DNA from: Chaetoderma sp. LZ-2023a
Taxonomy: Eukaryota; Mollusca; Caudofoveata; Chaetodermatida; Chaetodermatidae
Length of the DNA: 64,000 bases
Assembly (NCBI GenBank): GCA_034401795.1
Contig: CM067373.1
Location: 38,613,669 to 38,677,668, forward strand
Direction: 5' to 3'
Of this stretch, positions 1-12,100 are shown in pieces (position 1 is the first letter of the stretch; every line of letters starts with the position of its first letter). The notes below the pieces were generated by a model that made no database searches, was not told the origin of the DNA, and worked only from the letters and a program-made list of their open reading frames with translations. The position numbers and the translations under genes were made by a program.

Positions 1-1655
1 TGTGGCTCTGCTTCAGAACTTCTATACAGAATTTTGATTGGTCAATTTTTTGGGGTGAAAATTTTATGAAAAAGGCACCGGAAATGCTACTCATCATTAA
101 CCGCTATTTCCCACCCTAGTTGGCTGGACAGACCCTATCACGGTAGGCTCCAGAACATCTATTTAGAATTGTAATGGGTCGATTTCTTTGGTGAAAATCA
201 TAAATTTTATGAAAAATTTAATGGAAATTGTCAAACTGCTACTCATTAACTGCTTGGCGGATCTCAACCTAATTTGGCCGGAAGGACCCTAATGTTTTCA
301 GCCTCAGAAATTATTTACAGAATTGGTCAATTTTTTGTGTGAAAGGTTTACCGAAATTGTCAAAACGCTACTCCTTATTAATCGCTTAACAGATTTCACC
401 TTCCATGTACTTTGGCTAGAAGGACCCTATGTGACTATGCTTCAGAGCTTATATACAGAATTTTGATTGGTCAATTTTTTTGGTTGAAAATCTGATTTTA
501 TGAAAGATTTACCGAAGTTGTCAAAATGCTACTCCTTATTAATCGCTTAACAGATTTCACCATGTACTTTGGCTAGAAGGACCCTATGTGGCTATGCTTC
601 AGAGCTTATATACAGAATTTTGATTGGGCAATTTTTTTGGGTGAAAATCTTAGATTTTATGAAAAATATACTGGAAATTGTCAAAAATGCTACTCATCAT
701 TAACCGCTTGACATATTTCAACCCTAGTTGGCTGGACAGACCCTATCGCGGTAGGCTCCAGAACAATTATTTAGAATTTTAATGGGTCGATTTCTGTGGT
801 GGAAAAGTTCACAAAATTGTCAAAGCGCTACTCCTTATTAACTGATTTCACCGTATAAGTACTTTTGCTGGAATGACCCAATGGGGATAGGCTGCAAAAC
901 TTGTATACAGAATTTTGATTGGTCAGGTTTTTGGGTGAAAACATTGGATTTTATGAAAAATTTACCGTAAATTGTCAGAACACTACTCCATTAATTGCTT
1001 GGCGGGGTTCAACTTACTTTGGCTGGAAAAAGCTTATAGTGCTCTGCTTCAGCTCTTATATACAGAATTTTGATTGGTCAATTTTTGGTGGTGAAAATCT
1101 TAGATTTTATGGAAAATGCTACTCATTAACCGCTTGACATACTTCAACCCTAGTTGGCAGGACAGACCCTATCGCAGTAGGCTCCAGAACATCTATTTAG
1201 AATTTTAATGGGTTGATTTCTTTTGTGAAAATCATAAATTTTATGAAATATTTACAGGATATGGTCAAAATGCATGTTCTCCATAACCACTTATTGGATT
1301 TTATCCCAATTTGGCTGGAAGGGTTCTATAGTGGTAGGTTCTAGAACTTCTTTTCAGAAATTTGGTTGGTCAATTTTCTACGGGTGGCCATTTATATTTT
1401 TTGAAACCCTTCCAGAACCATTTAAAACGCCACTCCTTAATTAGTGGCCCGATTGCAATGAAACTTGGGTGGAATGATCCTATGACGGTAGACTTCAACA
1501 TATCAAGCGAGAATTCTTATTGGTCAATTTCTTTGGTGGCCATCTTTGATTTTTAGAAAATTATCCATATCTAGTTGTCTACCTGTATTTAAATGCAAAT
1601 GTTTCAAATCCTAATGGTCCAGGTTTAACGTTACAAGCCCTTGGGGCCCCTTGTT
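1..1655 (+). repeat. AGCTCACC-family repeat, 5'-truncated at window edge
   Basis: At least six degenerate internal units of about 200-240 bp. Each has an AGAATTTTGATTGGTCAATT block, a TTTTATGAAAAATTTACC block, an AATTGTCAAAACGCTACTC block and a GGCTGGAAGGACCCTAT block. The copy ends near 1655 in CTTGGGGCCCCTTGTT, the same end seen at about 43500 and 58815. It has no coding capacity: the small ORFs in it are chance. Confidence 0.75.
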
Positions 1656-1689
1656 GACAAGGGTATTGATAAGCCTTCTATATTTATTT

Positions 1690-1915
1690 TATGTTTAAAG
1701 TCCAGCTTCATAGTTCATTGTAAAATCATTAAGTCGAGCTTCATGGGTGCATTGCAACCACATTTCTGGTTGAACTTTTACCACTATAATGACTGGCTCA
1801 GTTTTTGAGCCGAGCATTGCAGGGGTAAATATTAAAATGGTCTTCTTGTTCTGCAAATCGACATGTTCCAAGAGCACTGCAAAAGCCGTTTTTAGCCAGC
1901 TTAAGTATTAACCCG
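1690..1915. repeat. TTAA hairpin MITE (family B), degenerate
   Basis: Contains the family B palindrome (TACCACTATAATGACTGGCTC facing GAGCCGAGCATTGCAGGGGTA) and the outer TCTTCTTGTTCTGCAAAT block. It ends near a TTAACCCG. Confidence 0.55.
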
Positions 1916-1959
1916 TTCACCGACAAATCTCTGAAAAAGTACATTCTTTATGATATATA

Positions 1960-3452
1960 CTAATCAAAAAAAGAAGTTTCCACCCCAAATATTGGAATAT
2001 TCAATAGTTACTCTAATCATTGCTACTATAAACTTAGGCCTACTATGTTTGTTTTGGACGCCGAGGTAATGCGTATGGTTGTGTTTTAACGCGCTCAATG
2101 ATGCATGTCCATGTGCGTGCACTGTTTGTGTGATTTGCACGTGTCCCACTGGGGTATAACCATGTGCTAGTGTCAGTGTCAGTGACTTTCTGCTGTTTTC
2201 ATGTGTATCCAACTTGAAAGCAACTTAATTTTGTTGTGTCTGTAAGAATTCCACCAAGCTGGGATGCCGAGAATTCCTGCAAATCTGCGAGAACGAGCTG
2301 TTGGTCTTCTCCAGGCCGGTACAGTGATTGCAGAAGTGGCTCGTGTTGTTGGTGCCTCTGCCAGGGCTGTGAGAAATCTGAGGAACCGTTCGAATACACT
2401 GGAACTGTTGCTGACCGTCCACGTAGTGGACGCCCACGTGTCACCACACGTGCCCGGGACAGACACATTACCCTGACACACTTACGAAACCGCTTTCAAA
2501 CTGCCACCAGGACTGCAGACAACATTGGCATTAGTGATCAGACAGCCCGTAATCGTTTGCATAGTGAAGGCATCAGGTCACGTCGCCCTTACGCAGGATG
2601 TGTTATGATAGATCGTCATCGCCGAAGTCGTTTGGATTGGGCTCGTGAACATCAATGCTGGACCAGACGGCAATGGAACACTGTCCTTTTCTCAGACGAA
2701 TCTCGTTTTTCCCTGTCTGGAAGTGATGGGAGGGTACGAGTTTATCGCAGATGAGCGTTGCGCCAACTGCTGTGTCCTGGAGCGGGATCGTTTTGGTGGA
2801 AGGCCATCAGTTATGGTGTGGGCAGGTGTAGCACATCATTACAGGACTCCGTTGGTCATCATTCCTGGCAATCTGAATGCTCGTCGTTACAGAGAAGAAA
2901 TCCTTGCACCATTCGTTGTTCCTCTTTTCCGTAATAATGGTCGTATCCAAATTTTGCAGCAAGACAACGCCACTAGTCACACAGCTCGAGGCACTGTGAG
3001 GTACAGGCAAACAGAGAACATGAACTTTATCAATGACTGGCCTTCAAAAAGTCCTGATCTTAACCCTATTGAACATTTGTGGGATAACATTGACCAGAGG
3101 ATTCGACGGCGCCGAAACCCACCAGAAAATGTGAATGAACTTCAACAGGCACTGTTACACGAGTGGAACAACAAGAAATCAACAGTCTTGTGAATTCCAT
3201 GCGCAGAAGATGTTTCTGTTGTCTGTGCGCAAGGTGGTCACACACGATATTGAAATGTGAATTTGGAAAATTACCCCTTGCCTGTATCAGCTCTTTGTGA
3301 ACGACCCTCTGATGTGCCCTGCAGAAGTTGATAGCTGATTGATAATTCCCATACCACATTGAATTATTTATTGTCATTAATGAAATAATTTCACCCACAG
3401 CGAATAAATTTTGACGAGGTGAATTGGTGCGGAAGTTTCTTTTTTTGACTAG
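1960..3452 (+). mobile_element. Tc1/mariner-type DNA transposon, full-length but inactive
   Basis: Inverted ends CTAATCAAAAAAAGAAGTTT (left) and the reverse complement of CTTTTTTTGACTAG (right) are each flanked by TA (1958-1959 and 3453-3454), the expected Tc1 target duplication. About 1.49 kb with one broken transposase reading frame inside. Confidence 0.85.
2264..3193 (+). pseudogene. Tc1-like transposase, broken by two frameshifts
   Basis: The protein cuts and pastes a Tc1 element. The start MPRIPANLRERAVGLL leads into a helix-turn-helix and a GRPR-type AT-hook region. The frame shifts near 2390-2400, continues in another frame to about 2750, then returns to the first frame. Catalytic residues are visible: D in FSDESRF (2695), D in QQDNATSH (2963), E in NPIEHLWD (3071). 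The second D and the E are separated by 35 residues, so this is D35E spacing rather than the usual 34. It cannot make a full product as it stands. Confidence 0.85.
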
Positions 3453-3460
3453 TATATAAT

Positions 3461-3561
3461 TTGATCCGTTAAATATTTAGAAATTAATTTAACTGAAAGC
3501 TGTTGCTGCCTTCGTCAACCCGCACCAACAGCTTTCAGTCAGATTAATTTCTAAATATGTA
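3461..3561. repeat. Hairpin core of MITE family A
   Basis: About 40-bp inverted arms (AATTAATTTAACTGAAAGCTG against CAGCTTTCAGTCAGATTAATT) around a short loop. The same core, with variations, lies inside the longer family A copies elsewhere in the window. Confidence 0.6.
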
Positions 3562-3564
3562 ACA

Positions 3565-3967
3565 CAGGGTTCGTACTGGTCATGGAAATACTGGAAAGTC
3601 ATGGAATTTTACATTTTAAATTCCAGGCCTTGAAAGTCATGGAAAATCCGAATTTTTTATCTCATTTTACAATTTGTTAATTTTGCAAATTGGTAATCAT
3701 GCAAAGTAAAAGAAATTTGTTGTCATAAATTTCCACCATCACCTCTGCAATAAAGGATTACGGCAACAGCTTTGTAAGCTCATCAAGACTTGGTTGTTGT
3801 AAGACGCTATGTTCAGACATTTAGCAGAATAACTTGGATCGTAATTTAAATAACTATGTCACAAACACAAATCTCTTAGATATTAATTGTTGTAGGTCAT
3901 GAAATTCATTAATTTTGGTCACGGAAAAGTCATGGAATTTCAAACCCAGAAAGGTGCACGAACCCTG
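3565..3967. mobile_element. Short TIR element, possibly hAT-like non-autonomous
   Basis: Ends in CAGGGTTCGTAC and in GTGCACGAACCCTG, and both ends carry inward GTCATGGAAA-like repeats. No coding sequence. No clear target duplication, so the hAT label is tentative. Confidence 0.4.
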
Positions 3968-4426
3968 GCAACAGTTTTCCTGTATGGTTGCCATGAAAAT
4001 GAGATATGTGTAATTTGTCTGTGACAGGGTTAAAGTGTTGATGCATTCCCCTTGCACTTCTTAGGCTTAGACATGTATCTGCAATGTACAATCTCTAGGT
4101 CCATTTCATTTTGTCATGAAATTTCATTCAAAGTACCCATGACAGTTACATTTTAGTAGGCAATATAAACAGCCTTCTTGACACATTAATCCGGTTTCGT
4201 ATCTGGCATGAAGGTGTGTCTTTAAGGCTTCACGATTAACCCATTAATGCTCAAGTCAGCCAAAACCAACTTCTCAATTTGTTTTGAAAAGTATCCATTT
4301 TCAGGCCAAGAGGTTAATTTTTTGAAATTTTAATACTGGAATGACATGTTTGATAGCTTTGTCAGTCACTGCAAAAGATTAATTGAAGTATGGCACCAGG
4401 AAAATGGGTAACTTCTATGATCAACT

Positions 4427-4800
4427 AATGGAGGAATTCTGTTTTAGCCATTTCCTGCCCATATCTAGCTACATGTAAGCTCTACACACACACTTTGTCT
4501 GTGGTGGAATCAATCGACCCATGCACATTCTGAATCTCAATTTCCAGAAAACTACTGGTAAACTGTTGAATAAATTTTGAAACTAATTTATCTGCATAGA
4601 CAGCAACAGCACACAGTCAAATTAGTTCCAAACTATTCAACAGAATATTTATTAACTAGTAAAGACATACAATTTGTACAACTTGGCAGACTATTAAGCA
4701 TTTATGATGGGCCATATGACATCATTGATTATGACATCAGCCTACATGTGATGTTGTTGATTATGACATCATATGATTGATCGATAAATTGGATTCCATT
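4427..4800 (+). repeat. MITE family A copy
   Basis: It begins with a GGAATTCTGTTTTAGCC-type end and ends TAAATTGGATTCC. In between lie the hairpin core (ACTAATTTATCTGCATAG side) and the TGACATCAT-rich right end. Same order as the copies at 35322 and 56319. Confidence 0.7.
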
Positions 4801-4805
4801 ATTGC

Positions 4806-5190
4806 ATAGATTTTCCCTGATTCTATGCCTATTTCCATTCAGATTTTCCCTGAGTCTAGGCCTATTTCTATTCAGATTTTCGCTAATTCTAGGCCAATTT
4901 CTATTCAGATTTTCCCTGATTCTGGGCCTATTTCTTCAGATTTTCGCTAATTCTAAGCCTATTTCTATTCAGATTTTCCCTGATTCTAGGCCTCCTATTC
5001 AGATTTTCCCCAATTCTAGGCCTATTTCTATTCAGATTTTAGCTAATTCTAGGCCTATTTCTATTCAGATTTTCCCTGATTCTAGGCCTATTTCTGTTCA
5101 GATTTTCCCTGATTCTAGGCCTATATCTACTCAGATTTTCCTTGATTGTAGGCGAATTTCTATTCAGATTTTCCCTGATACTACCAGTAT
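4806..5190. repeat. 33-bp minisatellite
   Basis: About 11 units of ATTTTCCCTGATTCTAGGCC plus TATTTCTATTCAG. Because 33 is a multiple of 3, a 144-codon frame stays open; it is not a gene. Confidence 0.85.
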
Positions 5191-6119
5191 GTTTCCATAC
5201 ATGCTTGAAAACATATATTGTATCTTGGCTCAATGAAAATCTATAGCCTACATAAACGTATCATGATAAAAAGCAAACTTTAAATTCTGGGAAAATGCAT
5301 TGACACACAATTTTACATCATTTACAGGAACAGCTTTTTGTATCCTTCATCTTTTTGAGATATGAATAATAGTACTAATTTTGCTAACGTTAAAGATTAA
5401 ATCTGTATTAAAAAAAAAAGATATTCAGCCAATGCAATTTGAAGCATAGATCTGTTTTAACAAAAATACAGTCTTCATTATATATCCTCACACGCATGCA
5501 CACACACCTTTCAACATGGGTCCCCAATTTTTATGAATCTGGATCTTTTTCTTGACATGTTTTGATCCCCAATTATATAAATTAATATACCGGCTATTGT
5601 CGGTTTTCTTAATTCTTTAAGCCCCAAAGTTTAACATATTTCTGTCAAGTGTTTTGTAAAGAAAGATACCATATATGTACATGTCATTGTTGAAACGTCG
5701 GTATAGCCAATGTAAATTCGTGAAAATGTTCAATAATTTCCGGAATCCTGGAAGAATTAGCTTCAATATTGCATAAATTATGTTATGGTATATGAAGACT
5801 ACCTAGTTACATACAAAGTTTTAAAGGCGTTAAATTTGTGAGTACTAAGGATAGAGAAATATTGACCCGGTGTCTTACGACTCTATGACCATCCCGGTGA
5901 AATGTTATCGTGCTCATTTCCAGATTTCAGCATAGCATTTAAGCAAGTTATTGCGCTATTTACCCTACTTGTTTTCACTCCACGGTGATGTTAGTAATTT
6001 CATAGAATTTGGTAGTTCAAATAAATGTTCATGAAATATGGTCATTCAAATTATAGAGATTCATGGAATTAAAGTCATTTAAGTCATATATGACCATAAT
6101 TATTGACTCCTATTTTCAG
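5191..6119. other. Intron sequence, nothing recognised
   Basis: AT-rich unique-looking sequence leading to the exon 1 acceptor. No ORF, TIR or tandem repeat I can support. Confidence 0.5.
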
Positions 6120-6170
6120 ACTGCTTTGAGCACTACACCATGTTCTTCATTCAGGGAAACATTGGTAGAG
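6120..6170 (+). CDS. TADA2B: TADA2B exon 1 of window (end of SANT domain)
   Basis: Acceptor TTTTCAG ends at 6119 and donor GTAAGT starts at 6171. Two nucleotides complete an upstream codon, then CFEHYTMFFIQGNIGR, then one nucleotide of a split codon (phase 1). It corresponds to the end of the SANT domain in ADA2b. The last ~30 nt of this exon plus its donor are repeated several times in the following intron. Confidence 0.88.
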
Positions 6171-9100
6171 GTAAGTCTGAACTCAAGCATGACATTATAG
6201 TGGGGGAATGTTCTTCATTCAGAGAAACATTGGTGGAGGTACGGTTGAGCTCAAGCGTGACATTAGCGTGAGAATGTTCAGGAAACAGGTAGAGGTAAGA
6301 TTGAACTCGAGGTAGAGGTAAGATTGAACTTGAGTCTGCCTTTATTGTGAGAATGTTCTTCCTTCAAGGAAACATTGGCAGAGGTACATATAAGATTGAG
6401 CTCAAGCGTTACTTTATAGTGAGAATGTTCATCATTCAAGGAAACATTGGTAGAGGCAGGATTGAAAGCGAGCGTGACTTTATAGTGAGAATGTTTAGCA
6501 TTTATAAGTTCAACAGCATGTAGATGTCCTTATAATTACTGCCGGCAATCATCCAATGCCTCAATGGCTATAGTACTCACCTTCATACCATCGACAAGTC
6601 ACAATATATTCAGGTTTTATTGAGTTAGGGTTATCCAATCTCAATAAAGCATTCCAGATTTGTTCTATATCATCATTGCATCTAGTCTCCATCATAATGA
6701 AAATGATTCTCAAATTCTGTCCGTACTTTTACATTTACTTTGCACCAAGAATTGCAAGAATGTTCAAGTTTTTCCTTGGACATTTAATTCATGAAGGTTT
6801 TAATTGATCTCAATAAAGCTACAGATTTGTTCTATACCATCATTGCATTCAGTTTGTATCATAATTAAAATGAGTTTCTAATTTGTTCGTGTTTACATAG
6901 GACTTAATTTATTTGTGTGTGGTCCAAGAATCAGAAGTGGACGTTGAAATCATCACGACCTTTCAAGGGCTTATAACCGATTTCAACAAAATGTCAGACC
7001 CTATACAAATGCAATATAATACCATGCCATACCATACCATCATGACCATTGACCATGATGTATACAATAGCATACCGCACCATAACACGCCTTATTTCGT
7101 GTCGCCACCACATGTGTGATATGCAGAAAAATAAAATGTCGCGACATGGAACGCAGTCCATCGAGTTATTGATAAATGTAATCGTTATCCTTTTGCAAAG
7201 AACAGTCACATAGAATTATCACAGTCAGGCGAGGTTCATAATTACATTGTTTGTTATGGTATAAATTTTGCAGTGATAGAAATTGCCTTTTGGAGCCCAA
7301 GATAAAATTACCTTTGAGAATTCACGATTGTAATGATTAGCTTGATAGCTGTACCAATAATTCAATTGCTATGTTTTCAAAAATATGTCTTGTTTTTCAA
7401 ATGCATATACACTAAACAGAATTCTAGATTTCCATGACTGCTGTTGACCGCTATTAATTATTTTATTTTGTATGTTTTTTCTAGCTACATTTCCATTGGA
7501 GATTTCGACCAAAATAACTGACCACACATGTCCGATTGGAGGTGAGCTCAATTTCTGCTGGCCAACATCTGAACAGTAGCCATTTGTCCCCAAGCAGAAA
7601 ATGTATGGAGGGGGAAACCACTCATCCCAATGATTTCATGTTCTAGAATTAGTTCCAAATTTTTAGTTATTCATTTTAAATTTGACACGTTTGATCAAAA
7701 TTTTTAATACTTGACATGGTGTAATTTGTTTTTGTTTGTGTTAGTATATTTTTAAAATCTTATTTCTCTTATCAGTATTGTATAATGTGTTATTATAATT
7801 ACCAGGTCCACTATCACCCAGTCTTTCATCTCCTTTCCCACCCGTGGAGATCGCACTTCAGGAACAACGTGATCTCGGCTACATGCCACTTCGTGATGAT
7901 TTTGAATTGGTGAGTTTAGCCTGCCAGCTATAGCACTTTATTCAATAGTACATATTTGTTCATGTTATCAGATAATATTAAGTGTTGACCATTCTGCATG
8001 ATTGTTGATATACAAGGCTCCCTGAAGAGTGATGGAAATGTGTAGTAAGCATGTTAAGCTGTAGTGAAATACTAGGTCACTGATTACAGAGGCTGTGAAA
8101 CTTGTTAGGTCATTGATGAAGCACATTTATGTATGAAAGGGTGTCAAAAAGGAACTTGTTTTGATCAGTATTCTAATATTTACTAGGTCAAACATACACA
8201 GGTAAAAACGTGTTTTGACATATATTATAGAGACAAATAAGAGTATTTTATTCATTGAAGTTGGCTCTTTATACAGGTAATGTATTGTTATATAATGTTG
8301 AGTTTATAACTTCGGATGGGGTGGGGGTGGGCAGAGGGGTAGGGGGACAGCCTACTGGCTAAGGGCTCTTTAACCATATGGCTGGTGCCTAGAGACACCA
8401 AGGTGTGAAGATTATATATGCTGTGCGCTTCTTTTTTAATCTCCTGATTAGAGTTTGTTTTCACATGGGTCCCCTCTTATAACCTGGGTAATGCGGTTAG
8501 AAGCATGCTCCGTCCTAACGTTACAGTACAGATCATATATGCGTCTATATGTCGTGATTTTCCCGTAGTGACCTACTTAGACATAGCGCGTTTGGTAAAA
8601 TCTCAAGCCGCATCTTGAATTTTATCTTGACGGGTTTAAATTTTGACTTTTTGCCCTACGTGTTTGGTAGCATTTGAAAATTTTCTGATAAATTAAACGC
8701 GCCATCAATTCCAATCGCGGATCTCCAGTTCTTTCGCCGAGTCCTATGGCTAGAAGCAAACGGGTACTCGGTTCCTAGTCTAGGCAGACTGTTGTTCAGA
8801 TATCAGTACACTTTCTACGTACATGTATCTTGCGTGCTTTGCAAACTTTGAGCGATTCGTACAGCAGATTTTAACTTATTTACATCAATTTGTGGCTGGA
8901 TTTATCAGAAGATGTATTTAATTTAGTGTTTCTTCGCGATATTCGTGTAATTTCTGCATTTTTATAGTGAAAATCTCGATATATCTAATGCCGAATGGAC
9001 ACTCGTCTTGAACTGGAACACCATTCCATTCTGATGACGTCATCGCGTATATATTTGACCTAGTTATCTTTGATTGGCAGAGATATTTTTTAAAAAGCCA

Positions 9101-12100
9101 TCAATTGCAAATCTGATTGGTTGAACTAATGTCATGACGCTTTGACAATTGAGTACTGTCAGTAAAAAAGCAACATAACCTAAACAAGGATTTCCAGACT
9201 TAGGCTGTGATCGGGACAAAAACCAAGTTAGATCCAGATTGGGTACAAATTTTAATCTATGGATATATCGGAAACAAACTGGTCAGATTTTGCTCAAACT
9301 TTAATTGATTGATTCAATATTCTTGTTTGATATGTTGAAGCCTACAGCCATATGATCATTCCAGCCAAGTTTTGTTGAAATTGGCACACTAATTAAGTAC
9401 CGGTAGTAGGGTTTTAAATGGTTGTGGAGATTTCAAAAAATCCAAATGGCCACCAAAAATCACCACACAAAATTCTGAATAGAGCCAACTCTTACAGAAT
9501 CCTTCCAGCCAAATTTGGATATAATCCGCCAAGCGGTTATGGAGAATATGCATTTTGGCAATTTATGTCCAGCCAACTAGGGTTGCAATCTGTCAAGCGG
9601 TTAATGAGTAGCGTTTTGACAATTTCCGCAAAACTTCATAAAATCAAAGATTTTCACACAAAAAAGGACCAAACAAAAAATCTGAAAGCAAGATCGGAAG
9701 CCAAAAAGCAATAGGGTCCTTCCAGCCAAAATAGCTTGAAATCTGACAAGCTGGAGTGGCATTTTTAAACAAGTTGACGGATGGACAGCGGATAGCAGAT
9801 GGTTGCCATGCGTATCAGTGACTTTGACCTTTTGGCCAGAACATCATTGTGTGATGCCGTGGCATTATAAGGAGGCATGTGTCCAAGTTTTGGGCCAGTA
9901 TGATTAACCAAACATGAGATATAAACAGAAAAGTTGAGCTAAGCGCAAATTAGACGCGGCCGGGCGACGTGCGGGGTCTCACAATAGCTCGTTTTACTTC
10001 ATAGTTGAGATAAAAATGGCTTCTTGCACTCCATAGTAACCTACAACATTGGTTTGAATTCCATCCACCGGTTTCGGAGGAGTTGCATTACACAGAGACT
10101 GGCCTGGATCGCTGTGAAAAATCTGGATGTCATAAGGGGAAATGATCTGTGAGAGCAGGGGTTAAAATTAACATGAGCTCGAGGTTAGCAGAAATTGATC
10201 AGGGCTAGTACAACTTGTAACTGACTAACCCAATGGTAACAATTTGACATGTCAATCCTTTAATGGTCATGGTGGTCAAAAAGTTCCTCTGCTGTGATCT
10301 TCAAAAATGTCGATTTGCAGAGCAAGACGACTATTTTTGGAAATTTACCAGTAGAATGACTGGCTCGATAACTGAGCCAGTCATTCCAGTGGTAAAATTA
10401 AAAAAATTACCTTCCCTTGGTCTGCAAAGAAGATTTGAAGGGCTATAGTAGAATCTTGTAATCACTAGTCCTATCTAAATGTAGTGGCTTAATTAAAAAC
10501 TATAGAGGGGTTGTCAAATGATGTGCGAGAGTGTGGGCAGGACTATGGGAAATCTAGATAAATTTGGAAGACTCCAATCTCTGACTACATAAAATAAATT
10601 TTGTCAGCCAATCCGCAATCATATGGATATCCCGCCTAGCAAATTTGGTTGAATTCCACCCAACTGTTTGGGAGGAGATAGCATGATGGATGGACGGAGA
10701 CAAATGTATCCTAATTTTTTCAAAGCATGGATAAAGAAAAAACTTAAGATTTTAAAGGTAGGTTATTAATTCAAAGTCATACTAAAATGTAATTTTCTTT
10801 CAGATTGAGAAATTAGGCTACCGGAATCATTTGCCATGCCACGTTGTTTTCAGGACTTGTCGGTGAAAGGGATAAACATAGTAAAAACTGGAATTGGCAA
10901 AGGATAAAGCAGAAATTTAGATTTTCTAATAGATGGATCCACTTTTAGCTATGCCCCGGCCATCTCTAGGTAGGCTCCATCGATGCTTTGCGACTGCGTG
11001 TGTTGGGATCAGTATGTACTTTGAATCCTGAATTCCAAATTTCATGGTAACTATAGATACAGCTAACCTGTTGAATATTTTGAAACTAATTTCAAGTAAT
11101 TTGGCTGGGGTCTGTTGTTAAATATTCAACAGAATGTTTACTAAATAGTAAAGACATACAATTCGTACAACTGACTCTTAAAAGTTTAACAGATTTAGGT
11201 ACGTCAGCCTACATATGATGTAATTCATTATGACATCATATACTTAACCCTTTAACACTCATGCAGGGTTTTGCCGAGGCGGGGCCCTTGCACCATTTAG
11301 CGCTCTAAAATTCACAACGTCCAATCATTACCTTCACACATGGTTCACTGGCCTAATGGATTTTAGGACATAGATATCTTCCATGTATGTACTTGATCCA
11401 ACATTTGTAAAAATGACACATGATTTCTTGAGGAAGTGGGCCAGTTCACCCCACTAAGCAACCGGATTGGCAGAACCCTTCTCATATCATCCAAAACCGG
11501 CTTCTGCAGTGGTGTTGAGAAATATTTATTTGCTGACCAAGAAAAGGCTATTTTTGAAAGTTTATCACTAGAATGATTGTCTCGATAACCGAGCCGGTCA
11601 TTCCAGTCGTAAATTAAAAAAAATAGTCCTCTTGTTCTGCAGATGGATATTTTCCTATCGGTCATTGGCGATCTGACTTGAGTCAGTCTTTCACTCTTCT
11701 GACATTTGCGATTCACTGTCCTCGGCAGCGGCTCACCTGGAAACACCAACCCTCCACCGGAAAACTTTGAAGTCTAGTTGCTCTCCGAGAGCAGCTGAGG
11801 TGTTTCCAGGTATAAATAATTTTCCATAGAATTTTTTGTTTCAAACTTCACATCACCTGAGTTGTAACCACCATGCATGTCACCCGGAAAAATTAATGAA
11901 TAATCCAGCACGCTTATCAAATACCACTGTACCACCATGCATGTCACCCAACAAAATGAATGAATAAACCAGCATGATTATAATCGTGCTGGTTTATTCT
12001 AACAAATATCGATGAGGTACGTGGTGGTATAGTGAATATCACTATGAGCAATGTACGTGGTAGTCAGACAGAGTAAGATTATAGTAGCTAATTTATTATG

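Noticed and set aside
4802-5236. 144-codon ORF with repeated FPDSRPIS
   Set aside because: Translation of a 33-bp minisatellite in an intron; no start context or family signature.
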